Origin: Cannabis sativa
Lineage: Eukaryota; Streptophyta; Magnoliopsida; Rosales; Cannabaceae
Direction of reading: 5' to 3'
NCBI RefSeq assembly: GCF_029168945.1
Contig: NC_083605.1
Span: 72,806,969 to 72,870,968, forward strand
Length of the DNA: 64,000 nt
Of the stretch, positions 35,641 through 47,233 are shown in pieces. The notes under the pieces are model-generated. The model had not been told where the DNA came from, made no database searches, and saw only the letters and a list, made by a program, of their open reading frames with translations. The position numbers and the translations under genes were made by a program. Each line of letters opens with the position of its first letter. Position 1 is the stretch's first letter.

Positions 35641-36033
35641 TACTTTGGATAATCCCACCGTAGATCAGTTTTGGAAGTCCTTTTGGAAATTAAAACTCCC
35701 CCAAAAAATGAAAAACTTGCATAAGAGAGCTGGAAAAGGGTGCCTTCCTACCATGACTCAACTTCGCTCAAAGCGAGTGGAGGTGGGTACTTTTTGTCCT
35801 ATTTTTTCTCTAGAATATGAAATAATTGTTCATGTGTTGATTACTTGTTCAGTTGCTAAACAGTGTTAGGATCTTGTGGGTATTGGAATAAGTATGTAAC
35901 TGAATTCCACCTTCTTAGACTGGTGTGTTGCAGTCTTCCTCTTGCTTAATTTGGATCAGAAGAGATTGTTGGTGGCTTTTTGCTAGGCTATCTGGAATGT
36001 TATAAATGAGCGAGTTTGGCAAAACAAAGTGCT
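35641..36033 (+). pseudogene. LINE-A zf-RVT continuation
   Basis: Continues the LINE reading after the Copia block. Phrases such as FWKSFWKLKLPQKMKN, CLPTMTQLRSKRVEVGTFCP and HVLITCSVAK are the zinc-binding zf-RVT region of plant LINE ORF2. It has stops after 35866 and is cut by the Athila-like LTR fragment. Confidence 0.8.
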
Positions 36034-36662
36034 TGTTGTGGTAGTTTCAACACGCAAGTGTACGTGTCGTAACAAGTAGTAGACTCACTATGAGTGAGGT
36101 CGATCCCACAGGGATTGTAGTTAAGTGTACTTTAAAATTAAACTTTTACTTCTATTTGGTTGAATAAAAATTTGAGAGAAAATTTAAAACAAGAAAAATA
36201 GCGAAAGTAAGAAGCAAGTAAATTAATAAAGAAAATAACAATGATTAAAGTTAGGGCTGTCGATTTCAATTGTATCTATTGATTATGGCCTAATATGATT
36301 ATCTTTATATTATCAATTTTTATGCAATAGCAAGTTTACTAAGGTAATTTATAGTCTTCTCAGATATATAAATCTCAATTACATGCAAATTTTCTACTCT
36401 CGTGATAAGTTAAACATGCAACATGCATTAAACACAGAAACCTTATAAGCTATCTAAACCATACAGGTACTCTCGTCCTATATTAAAATTCGATTCTATT
36501 TTATAATTGACACTCATTTCTCAGATCTCGCATCAAAATCATAAATTAATTAATTGATGGCCAGACAATTAAAAGTAATTAAGTACGAATGAAATAGAAT
36601 ACATGGAAAGTGAGAGAAAATAAATCATATCAAAACTATAAAATAATGTCAAATAATATTCA
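36034..36662. repeat. Truncated Athila-like LTR fragment in LINE-A
   Basis: Begins TGTTGTGGTAG and shares ordered words with the 2602-3793 LTR: ACGCAAGTGTACG, CAAGTAGTAGACTCAC, GAGGTCGATCCCACAGGGA, TTAAGT and CTATTTGGTTGAAT. It covers roughly the first half of a 1.2-kb LTR, then returns abruptly to LINE RNase H. No target duplication was found. Confidence 0.75.
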
Positions 36663-37085
36663 TTTAGGGGAGGTGGTCTAGGTTCGTTTGGCTAGACTGG
36701 ACTTTGCAGATGCTCTTTATGGTGAGGTGGCAGCATGTTGCTTAGCCCTGGAAACCGCAAAGCTCAATGGTCATAATTTTGTCATCGTGGAGAGTGACTC
36801 GAGGGTCGTCATCAACTCTATCAACCGCGTCTCGTTGTATTGGCAGATTGAGCACTGCTCTAATTTTTGTTTTGAGCTCTCTAGTAGTTTTATCGGTTGT
36901 ATTTTTTTTGTATTCCCAGATCATGTAATTTTGTCGGTCATAATGTGGCTTGGTGGGCCTTCGCCCACTATCGATACTATAGGTGTTTTCCTGTTTCTTA
37001 CCTCCTGAAAGATTTACTTTGTAATGACCATTTGGTCTAATTTTTCAATTAATAGATGATCGTTTAAATTAAAAAAAAAAAAAAA
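36663..37085 (+). pseudogene. LINE-A RNase H domain and 3' end with A-tail
   Basis: ADALYGEVAACCLALETAKL and FVIVESDSRVVINSINR mark the C-terminal RNase H-like domain of plant LINEs. The frame is lost after about 36905. A run of about 17 A residues at 37069-37085 marks the retroposon 3' end, only about 250 bp before the IPK2 duplication unit begins. Confidence 0.82.
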
Positions 37086-37556
37086 TATCTCAATTAGCAC
37101 TGTACTAGCATTGAGACTTTTGTAGTGTTTTTGTTGAATAAATAATTCTCTTAAAATAATAATAAAAAATAAAAAAAATAAGTGCTACTTTTGGCAAAAG
37201 TTTCTATTTTTAAAAATATTTTAAATTTGGATATAGTTTCAATATTTATACATTACTCAAAATGGGTTAGATATTTAGTTGTGATATTTTATTTTTCTTC
37301 TTCAATTTTTTTATTATTTTATATTCTTCCCCTGTTAAATGTTGAATTGTGATTGATTTGATTTTCCACCAAATTAAGACAAAAAGTTTAGAATATTAGA
37401 AAAAGCAAAATGTTTTGCCACTTTCCATTTTTATCAAAAGCTTAAATTCCACTGTCACTTGTTCCATCTCAAATTCACACCAAAATTCTCTTTCTCTCGG
37501 CTCCATTTGGGTTCTCCGGCTACACTCTTCATCGTTATCACCGCCCCTTATTTCAG
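37086..37556 (+). promoter_or_regulatory. Promoter and first (5'UTR) exon region of IPK2
   Basis: This is the only non-transposon DNA between LINE-A and the IPK2 intron, so it must hold the proximal promoter. From about 37335 on it resembles the upstream DNA of the second IPK2 copy (AATTGTGATTGAYTTGA in both). The exon is C/T-rich near 37480-37550 and ends TTTCAG before GTATCT. No single TATA box or start site can be fixed. Confidence 0.5.
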
Positions 37557-38271
37557 GTATCTTATCTTATTTACTCTTTTATTTTAATCTCCATATTGGT
37601 TTTGATTTCTATATAAGAGACAGTATGTATGCTTTTCTATTTTGTTATGAAATTTCTCTGAGAAAGTGTGTGTTTGCTTTCATAAATTATTTATGTGTAG
37701 ATAGATGTATAAAGTAATGTAAACAAATCTTTACATATTAAAACAATTTATACAAGATCCAATGGAACCTTTTAGATTTTTAAATCTTTGTACTTTAAAG
37801 AAGAAAAAATATTTAATGTAATTGTGAATACTAAAATACCCTTAAATTATTGCATGGGTTTTGATTCTTATAAACCAACATAAACATCTATTTCTGGGTT
37901 GAGATTCAGACTTGATAGTGATGTTTTGGTTCTTTTTCAATCTGACTTTTCAAGGGTTTTGGGTAATTCTTCCCTTAATAATATTTGGGTGTTTGTTTAT
38001 ACTAGTTATTTGACTTGATCTTATTTTTTTAATATTAATGGTTTTTAGGGGTACAGTATCTTTATCTTGTTGTTTCTGGGTCAAGTACTTTCAACAGAAT
38101 CAATTCTGTTTAAAATTATTTAATTTGTTTTGGGGTTACATTGTTAGTACCTAATAACTTTGTTTATTGTTGTTAATGAAAAAGGGAAAAGGGGACTTCT
38201 TGAACTTTTTGAATCTTATAGGATTAAGAGTTGATTTTGACATTGTTGTTATGTTACTTGTTATCATTTAG
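37557..38271 (+). other. IPK2 5'UTR intron
   Basis: Starts GTATCTTATC after CAG and ends ATCATTTAG three bases before the ATG. The paralogous copy has the same arrangement (46433-46964). A leader intron just upstream of a single coding exon fits plant IPK2 genes. The intron is T-rich, as expected in plants. Confidence 0.75.
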
Positions 38272-38274
38272 ACC

Positions 38275-39147
38275 ATGTTTAAGATACCAGATCATCAGGT
38301 TGCTGGCCACCAAGCCAGTACAGGAATCATTGGTCCTTTAATTGATGATTCGGGCCGATTTTACAAGCCTCTTCAAAGTGATCACCGTGGCTCCCAAGAG
38401 GTGGAGTTCTATACAAAGTTCTCTTCCATCACTGAAATTCCAAATCACATTCGCAAATTCTTCCCCATTTATTATGGAACTAAACAAATTGAGGCGTCTG
38501 ATGGATCCGGTCCTTGTCCCCATCTTGTCATGGAAGATGTTGTTTCGATTCGAACTAATCCTTCTCTAATGGACATTAAAATGGGATCTAGAACATGGTT
38601 CCCAACAGCTTCTGAAGACTATATCATGAAATGTCTAAAGAAAGATAGAGAAACAACAACTTTGCCTTTGGGATTTAGGATATCTGGATTTCAAATTTAT
38701 GGAGACAAAGACTCTGGATATTGGAAACCCGAAAGGAAGTATGTTCTAGGATTTAGTACAGATGATGTTAGAGTAGCTCTTAAGAAGTTTGTTTCATCAA
38801 ATTCGTCTAATGATTTAGTTGCAGAACCAGATTTTGCTTTTGCAGAAAGTGTTTATGGTGGTCCTAATGGGGTGTTGGCACAATTGTTGAAGCTCAAGAC
38901 ATGGTTTGAAAATCAAACCATATTCCATTTCTATTCTTGTTCTGTTCTGATGGTTTATGAGAAAGAACCAGCTCTAAAAGGGCATAGCCCAGGTGTTACA
39001 GTTAAACTTATTGACTTTGCACATGTGATAGAAGGTGAGGGTGTTATTGATCATAACTTCTTGGGTGGACTTTGCTCTCTCATCAAGTTTATATCTGACA
39101 TTCTTGATAACTTGCCCCATAATTCAGCCCAAAACTCTGAGAATTGA
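38275..39147 (+). CDS. IPK2: Inositol polyphosphate multikinase
   Basis: Encodes 290 residues, the usual size of plant IPK2-alpha/beta, in one exon. The family phosphorylates inositol 1,4,5-trisphosphate and tetrakisphosphates at the 6-/3-positions, feeding phytate and signalling pools in nucleus and cytoplasm. Visible family motifs are the N-terminal HQVAGH (8-12) and YKPLQ (30-34), the inositol-phosphate-binding PSLMDIKMG at 96-104 (PxxxDxKxG), LGFRISGFQ at 132-140, SCSVLMVYE at 221-229 and the metal-binding IDFAH at 246-250. All look intact. The ATG follows the leader-intron acceptor by three bases and matches the paralogue's start. A dense transposon cluster ends just upstream. Confidence 0.96.
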   Translation: MFKIPDHQVAGHQASTGIIGPLIDDSGRFYKPLQSDHRGSQEVEFYTKFSSITEIPNHIRKFFPIYYGTKQIEASDGSGPCPHLVMEDVVSIRTNPSLMDIKMGSRTWFPTASEDYIMKCLKKDRETTTLPLGFRISGFQIYGDKDSGYWKPERKYVLGFSTDDVRVALKKFVSSNSSNDLVAEPDFAFAESVYGGPNGVLAQLLKLKTWFENQTIFHFYSCSVLMVYEKEPALKGHSPGVTVKLIDFAHVIEGEGVIDHNFLGGLCSLIKFISDILDNLPHNSAQNSEN

Positions 39148-39265
39148 CTCTGTTTCTGCCCATTAATGAGTATTTTACCTCTGATTAAAGTTCAAAGTTT
39201 ATTCTACTTGGCATTGTACTTTTGTATTTCTGAAGCTTTCTATTTTATTTTTATGTTTGTTTAAG

Positions 39266-39271
39266 AATAAA
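39266..39271 (+). terminator. IPK2 poly(A) signal candidate
   Basis: AATAAA lies about 120 bp after the stop codon. The equivalent AATAAA in the same local context (TTTAAGAATAAA) is conserved in the second copy at 48520-48525. Confidence 0.6.
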
Positions 39272-39727
39272 AGGTGAACAATCATCCGTGTGTAACTTTC
39301 TTTTTTACAATGTTTTTCTCTTTTGGCAAGAAAAATGGAAAATAACACATCATTGTTCAAATGTTGTTTGTGTGTTTTGGTGTATAGTAGTTGCACATAT
39401 ATGTTAGGGTAACTCTACAGGAGATCCTTTAAATGGATGTTTTGGTAGATTTTATATCTGTTTCGGTATACATAGATTATTTTAGTTTATTTTTTTTTCA
39501 TGATCGTGTATGTTATAGTTATTTAAGATTACTTGTAAATTTAAAAAAAAAATACAAAAAAGAGTCAATGACTACATTTGTGGGTATCTCCTTTTCAATT
39601 GTTTCTGAAATGGTCTAGATAGAGATTAACAAAATTTTCTAATTCTATAGCTCATTTTCTTGGCAAGTGCTCCCTACTTATGTTTGGCCTTTAGTTATCT
39701 TTGTTAACTCTATAGCTCATTCTCTTA
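39272..39727. other. IPK2 downstream flank
   Basis: AT-rich sequence after the likely cleavage region, with no further gene. It ends in the TTA target of the Harbinger-type MITE. Confidence 0.45.
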
Positions 39728-40694
39728 GGACATCTCTAACGATAAAATTTAAATTTGGTGTCAAATCAACACCAAAAAATTACTATTTCAACATTATTTT
39801 TTTTTTTTCAATTCTAATTACAAGAGTAAATATTATACTAAATTTTATATTTTTTATTGCTCTATTATTTTATTAATATAATAAGAATATTTTCATATTA
39901 AATATTTATTAAGTTCAATAAATTATAGGGGAATTATCCTATACATTGTTTTTTTAACTTTTTTTTTCTTTTTAAATTTACGGTTTGAATTTCTAAAGTA
40001 GTTTCTCGAATGATTTTTATGTGGGTTGCTATACGATTTTTTATTGCAATTTAAGTTGCAGCGCTAGTTGCAATAGGAGTTTCTATATAGAATTTTGTAA
40101 AAATGTAAATAAAAAAAACTGCTTTAAAATGTAAAAATAAAAAACCCCCTAAATTATATTATTAAATATTAAATTTTTTAATTTGCAATAAATATTACAT
40201 TACTTTTTTTACTCTTAAAAAATAGTATTTAATTTACTCTAAAAATTAAAACACCTTAAAAATATTAATTAAATTTTATCTTTGAAGTCTTCAATTAGTG
40301 CATTTCGAAATTCAATTAATTAATAAATCATTTATTGTATAATAATAATTTATTATAACCAATTATTTTTATTAGTAAAAATATTAATATTACTTCATTA
40401 ATATTCCATTACAAATAATTTTTTAACTATATGTATTTTTAGCACACTTAAAAATATAAAAATACAAACAAATACATATTTAAAAGTTTTAATTAATATA
40501 TATCATTATTTAGTTTTTTGCTAAAGTATTATTTAATTATTAAAAATTAAAAAAAAAAATAGTGTGGTTTACAGTGTCCACTAAATTTAGTGGGACACTG
40601 TAGACAAATCCATTTATAGCTTTAATTATAGTGTCCCATTAAAATATTTATAGTGTGAAATCACACTATATTTAGAGACTAGTTGGAAATGGCC
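39728..40694. mobile_element. PIF/Harbinger-type non-autonomous element (967 bp)
   Basis: The ends GGACATCTCTAAC and GTTGGAAATGGCC form imperfect terminal inverted repeats, flanked by TTA at 39725-39727 and 40695-40697. A TTA/TAA duplication is diagnostic for PIF/Harbinger. An inner hairpin (AGTGTGAAATCACACT) lies near 40648-40663. No transposase is encoded; a decayed one lies 500 bp downstream. Confidence 0.78.
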
Positions 40695-40853
40695 TTAGCT
40701 CTATTTCTAAGGAGTGGTAAAGTGTGGTGGCCTAGTCTCTCTACTTATGTTTGACACTAGCTTGTACTTTGTTTGAAATTCTTCTTTTTTACAATAAAAG
40801 TCCCTTTTAGTAAAAAAAAAATATTGTCTCCAACATAGTTTTGATCATTTTTA

Positions 40854-42406
40854 GAGCATCTCCAATACAAGCAAAGTAACTCTAAAAATTACCACAAAAT
40901 TCTATATCATTCTAAAATATGATATTTTATTTTTTCTCTCATCCATATCATTTTTGGTTACTTACTACTAAAAAATACTTTTTTTTTCAAAGGATACTAA
41001 AAATTACTATAATAATCTCACACACTATAATTTAATATATCATTCATTTTAATAATAAAAACTATCACAATAATATATTAAAATTCATATATTAGTAAAA
41101 ATAAATATTACATAAAATTTAAATTACACCAAATTCAAAATTAGCTCACAAAATAACATAATACTAATTAACCAATTCAACATAATTTAAAAAAAAAATA
41201 CTAATTAAAATTATTTTCAAATATAGATCATATATGTTCCACTAAATCTGCCTGAAGATTACGGTGAATAATTCTGTCATGAATTTTAATATTTCTTTGA
41301 AGCATAGTCAGGAAGTCATAAATAGATCCATGGCATACTTCAACCGTTGAAGTATTGATGGAGCCTTCATCGTAATTAAATCAAATAACTCATATGTCTC
41401 TCTTTCATCCTCAACAGTCATGTTGTGCAATATGATACATGCGTACATAATATCTTTAAGAGAATCTCTTTGTCAGAATCGAGTCGGGCCTCGTATAATG
41501 GTATAACAAGATTGAAGTACTCTAAATGCCCGTGCTCAACATCTTTGTGTACAACTTCTTGACATTGGGCGAATACTTTTCTCTTCTCTCTTTGAGGCAA
41601 TAGGATAGTTTTAACAAATGTACCCCATTTTGAGTAGATACCATCTGCTAGATAATACCACTTGTTGTATTGTGTCATTTATCATAAACTCAACTCTTAG
41701 AGCTTGCCTCTATAAGATGTCATTGAATAATGGTGATTGATTTAAAATATTGAGATCATTATTTGATCACAGAACATCTAAAAAATGCATGTAAAATCCA
41801 AAGATCTTATGACGCAACTACTTCAAGCATGATTGTCGGTGCACTGTGATCACCTCGTGTGAATTGGCCTTTCCATGTAACTGAGCAATTTTTTCATTCC
41901 CAGTGGGTACAATCAATGCTTCTCAACATGCTTCGAAAACCACACCTTTCTGCCAAGCGGCAAATGTCATCGACATTGGATCGTCTCAGATATTCTGCCC
42001 TAAAATCTCATTCACTCCATGAACAAAATTGACTAAACATTTGATAGTAGTGGTTTCACCAATTCAAACACACTCATCAACGTAATCGGCTAGTGCACTG
42101 TATGCTAACATTCGCATAGCGGTGGTACACTTCTATAGTGGTGAAAGCCATTTTCTACCGATTTCATCAAATCTTATCTATAAATACTATGAATGATGCT
42201 CTAGAGCTTGCACTATTCATAGGAAAACATGTCTACGCGTTTTAAATCTTCTTTGAAAATGATATTATGTCCTTCTACACAAACTCTGTCAATATGGGCT
42301 CTTTTTTTTCCTCACCTTCTTGAGCTACCCACAGCTAAGTATTCATTTAAAAATTTCTCTTGGAATCATCAGTACATTTCCAAATTATGATATCAGTAAT
42401 ACTCAT
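40854..42406 (-). mobile_element. Decayed PIF/Harbinger element with transposase
   Basis: A left end GAGCATCTCCAATAC follows TTA at 40851-40853, the family's preferred target. The element contains the transposase relic 41228-42340. Its right end is not visible; the sequence runs into a Copia LTR fragment at 42407. Confidence 0.6.
41228..42340 (-). pseudogene. PIF/Harbinger DDE transposase relic
   Basis: On the minus strand, phrases typical of plant Harbinger transposases appear in order across several frames: CLVNFVHGVNE (about 42010-42045), RSMLRSIDCTHWE (about 41897-41940), WKGQFTRGDHSAPTIMLEVV (about 41820-41880), WYYLADGIYSKWGTFVKTI (open at 41678-41418), IMYACIILHNM (near 41420-41455) and LQADLVEHIW (near 41228-41260). 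SIDC..HW and the DG of ADGIY include expected DDE-core positions. Frame changes and stops, such as after HWE, make it non-functional. ORF2, the Myb-like partner gene, was not seen. Confidence 0.83.
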
Positions 42407-43560
42407 TGTTGAGATTTTTTGCCCTAAATAAAACCTATTTCAATATAATATTACTTTTTATCAATAAAAGATTAGAAGTTATTTATGTTTACATGTATTT
42501 TTTATGATTATGGTTTGATATACAAATTCTATTAAATTCAGAACATATTGTAATTTCATATTATAGTGATGTCAACACAGTGGAAGGTAATTGTGATTAT
42601 ATGCTTGAAAAGTTTATGTCCCATGATTCATCAGTGTACTGGATTTACACTGATGTGATAGTCAGCGATAAAGTTTACTTACACCTTAGATAAGTGTTAT
42701 GTCATTTTCAGGGTATTGGTAAAGTATGCTAGTATCGAATGTATGGAGTATACATTAGACTGGATCGATATTGATCTTGGTAAAGATATTATAATCTTAC
42801 CATTGTATCTTTCTAAGTCAATATCATTGGTTGATCTTAGATCAAAAGATCTTAATCCTGATGTGGTTAGGTTCGATCTCAAGAGTGTTATTTATGTCCT
42901 TAGAGTTGTTCGTTAAAGCCTACCAATAGGTTCGGGTAACACATACATCTTGGAAACATGATAGTACAATTGAGTGGGAGCGCTAATCATAGATACAAAA
43001 TCTATAGCTTTTTTCTGGACATAGAAGTGAAATGATAATTTTCTTCGAGCTTGGCTTAATAGAGATAAATGGAAGAGCTCTTATTTCAGTAATTATATTA
43101 GTTTACTGAAATATCATTTACATGAAGCTAAGTGTTTTAAGGATAAAATACATTAAGAGGTGGAACGGTAAATTTTTCCCTACTCGATGTAAATCATCTA
43201 TAGAGGATTGTTGATTATTTGGATTAGAACAATGGATACTTCATAGTGTATCTATATCGTGGAACATATAGAGCATTCTATATAATTAATAGTGCACTTC
43301 TGAATCTATAGTGGCGCAAGCAGGAATTAATAAGTTAAAGAATTTAATTGGTAAATTCTAGACCTACTTATTAGAAGCTTAATTATATAGTCCCATGGTC
43401 CCCAGACTAGTTGAGATAATACTACTTGTAAGAGTCAGTTAATTGGTTTAATTAATCAATTATAATTCTAAAATTAGACTATGTCTTATTTATGAATTTT
43501 CACTAAGCAAGGACTTCATTGTGAAGAAAAGAGGTTTTAAGGTTTATTTGTTAATTATAT
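42407..43560 (+). repeat. Degenerate Copia LTR fragment, opposite orientation
   Basis: Starts TGTTGAG and TTTTTTGCCCTAAATAAAACC, which is the complement of the LTR-A right end. It continues through diverged complements of LTR-A landmarks: the GATCTTAGATCAAAAGATC block, TATAGAGCATTCTATATAA, TAGTCCCATGGTCCCCAGACTAGTTGAGATAAT in part, and AGACTATGTC. Homology fades near 43560. It is an older, truncated relative of the Copia family at 24060-35635. Confidence 0.78.
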
Positions 43561-43708
43561 AGCCCATTTTTTTCATTACATTAAATTTGTGATGGGTCGG
43601 CTCTGCTTTTACAGTGTGGTTGGAGTTGATCGAAGTAGTGTGAAGGACTTCAGGATCTGTATTAGCTTGTATTATAATATTTACAAAGGATTCAAGGTCA
43701 ACCCTAAT

Positions 43709-44393
43709 CTCCGACTCGAGTTCGGGACCCATTCCTGAACCCGAGACCTGGACCTGAGACCCAGAGCTGGACCTAGACCTGGACCCAGACCCAGGACCCA
43801 AACTTAGACCCGGACCTGGGACCTAGACCCGAACCCATGCCCGATTCCAAACTTGGACTAGGACCCAAACCCAAACCCGAACCCTAGATCCGTACCCGTA
43901 ACCCAGACCCCAAACTTGAACCCAGACCCAGACTCCAAACCCAAATCTGGACTCGAACCCAGGCCCATAGCCGAGATTCGGGACCCAAAGCTAGACTCGG
44001 ACTCGTACTTGGTCCCGGTCTTGGACCCGGACCCAAACACGAACTCAAACATGAACCCGAACTCGGTTGCCGGACCCGAACCTGGACTCAGTCCTAGACC
44101 TGGACCTAGGATCAGGACCCAAACTCGAACTCAGGACCCGGACCCAGACCCGGACTCAAAACCTGAACATAGACCGAAACATGGACCCGAACCTAAATTC
44201 GAGATCGGGACCAGGACCTGGGACCCAAAACTAATCCCTGACCTCAGACCCAGATCTGGACCCAAACTCGTGACTCGGACCACCCATGACTCGATCCTAG
44301 AACCCAAACTTGGACCCAAGACCTAGAGCTAGACTCGGACCTGAGAATCGGAGTTGGACTCAGACCCGGACCCGGGACCCAGACCGTAATCGG
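43709..44393. repeat. Degenerate hexanucleotide array (GACCCR-type)
   Basis: About 685 bp of diverged six-base units such as GACCCA, GACCCG, GACCTG and AACCCG. Because the period is a multiple of three, both strands stay open and give artefactual Asp-Pro-rich and Gly-Ser-rich frames. It is interrupted at its right end by a hAT element. I do not treat any frame in it as a gene. Confidence 0.88.
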
Positions 44394-45359
<966 letters not shown>

Positions 45360-45367
45360 GTAATCGG

Positions 45368-46284
45368 TGTTTGAGTCGAGTGTATTGAAAATAGATTATA
45401 ACTTTACATAATATATACCAAAAATAATATTATATTAAATAATACTAATACAATACAATACTACGTATCAAACAAGCTCTAAGATTGTTAATTAACAGAG
45501 AAACCTTGAATAGAAACAAAGCAATAGTAGTATAGAATAATCTGATTTATCTAGTGGACGATATATACAAGTGAATGTAGATGGTATAGCTAGATGAGTT
45601 GTAACATGACAACTAACTAACACCAATACTTATTATATCCTAATTTTGCCGCCACTAATATCAATATTTATCTTACTCATAAATCTTGACTTGACTTTTG
45701 GGTGAGTAGTTAAATAACTCTGTACCAACTGGCTGTGGACCTTGAATTTTATTTAAATAGGGGCAGAATAATACATAAACAAAATACAATATAAGGAGAG
45801 AGCACTTATTTTCTTCAACATAATTAATTATTTTTATTTTAATTTTAGTACATACATTAAGAAAAGAAAAGAAAAGAAATATAAACATAGGAAGAGTCCT
45901 TCACGTGAAAATGGAAGAACATGTGAACTGTAAGTAATGTAATGGGGTGTGGCTCAATTCAACTCTTTGCATGCAAAATCACGCTAGAATGAGTCTCATA
46001 TATATACTACTTGTGCCAGGTGTCATTGATATATAATTGAGTATCAAATTTTAAATACTATAAAATATTATTTATTATAATCATTTACAAGCACCACTAA
46101 TAATATAGCAATGCTCTAAATACAGTGTGGTATATACCAAACCTTGGCTTGCTTCATGGAAAGGATACTCTCCTATATATATATGGGCATGTGAACACAT
46201 CATAATTAATGCTAACGTACTTTGTTTGGTTGTTATGAATAGTGATTATATTAGTTGTAAAATTTTGTTAAAAAAAAAGAATTA
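45368..46284. other. Intergenic sequence before the IPK2 copy
   Basis: AT-rich, with no gene or complete element recognised. It includes GAAAA-type simple repeats near 45858-45880 and a TATATATATATGGG stretch near 46175. Confidence 0.4.
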
Positions 46285-46432
46285 AATTAATGTTAAATTG
46301 TGATTGACTTGACACCTAATTAGCTAGATTCCTAATAAGTTAATGTATCATAAAAGCAAAAAAAGGTAGTACCATACATATACCTATTGTTTTCAATAAA
46401 GTCCCTATACATTAATTCTCTCTCTGTTGCAG

Positions 46433-46964
46433 GTATCTTATGTTAGTTTACTCTTTATTTCTAAACTCTACCAATATGGGTTTAATTTGGTCACTAATTT
46501 TAGAAATATAGTGCTGATCAGTTTAGATTTTTTCTTAGATTACTCTTTACTACAAATATGTTTTTGGTTGTTAATGCTTCTATCCGAACTATTATTACTA
46601 TCAAATCGTGGTCTTATCTAAAAGAGTAAACGCTTTAAATGTAATGTTTTAGAGTTAGTCAATGTAGAATTGTGTCTTTTGATAAATTATTATTGCATTT
46701 TAGAATTGTACTCGAAATTTTATTGAAGTAATGATACCATGAGCTACACTTTATAAATTATGTTTTGAAATAGAACTATATGCACTTCTTACCTAAAATA
46801 TTCACCCTATGATATTATTATGTCAATCATATTTTCACATTCAAAAAGTAAAATTTTTATGTAGTTTTAAATTTTGGGGTTACAAACATTAGTTTCTTAC
46901 CATATTTTGTTTCAAGAGTATCATGTTTTGACACATTGTTGTTGTGTTATTTCTTGCCCATTAG
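46433..46964 (+). other. 5'UTR intron of the IPK2 pseudogene
   Basis: Donor GTATCTTATG after GTTGCAG, acceptor CCCATTAG three bases before the ATG, exactly as in the intact gene. Retention of the intron shows that the copy arose by DNA duplication, not retroposition. Confidence 0.7.
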
Positions 46965-47233
46965 ACCATGTTTCAAATACCAGATCATCAAGTTGCTGGC
47001 CACAAAGCAAGTAAAGGAATAATTGGCCCTCTCATAGACAATTCAGGGCGTTTTTACAAGCCTCTTCAAAGTAACAACCGTGGCTCAAAAGAGGAATCTT
47101 TCTATAAAAAATTCTCTTCCAACACTGAAATCCCAAATCACATACGCAAATTCTTCCCTACTTATTATGGGACTCAACACATTGAGGCCTCTGATGGATC
47201 TGGTCAACATCCACATCTAGTCTTGGAAGATAT

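Larger units (their letters stand above)
21344..37085 (+). mobile_element. Degenerate L1-type LINE with nested insertions (LINE-A)
   Basis: Reading 5' to 3', this contains ORF1 with a zinc knuckle (21344-22154), an RT domain without a preceding endonuclease (22408 on), the thumb/zf-RVT region to 24059, the rest of zf-RVT at 35641-36033, and an RNase H domain at 36663-37060 ending in an A-tail at about 37069-37085. Insertions within it are a Copia element and duplicated block (24060-35635) and an Athila-like LTR fragment (36034-36662). The 5' start is uncertain and may lie about 100 bp before 21344. No target duplication was found. Confidence 0.85.
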
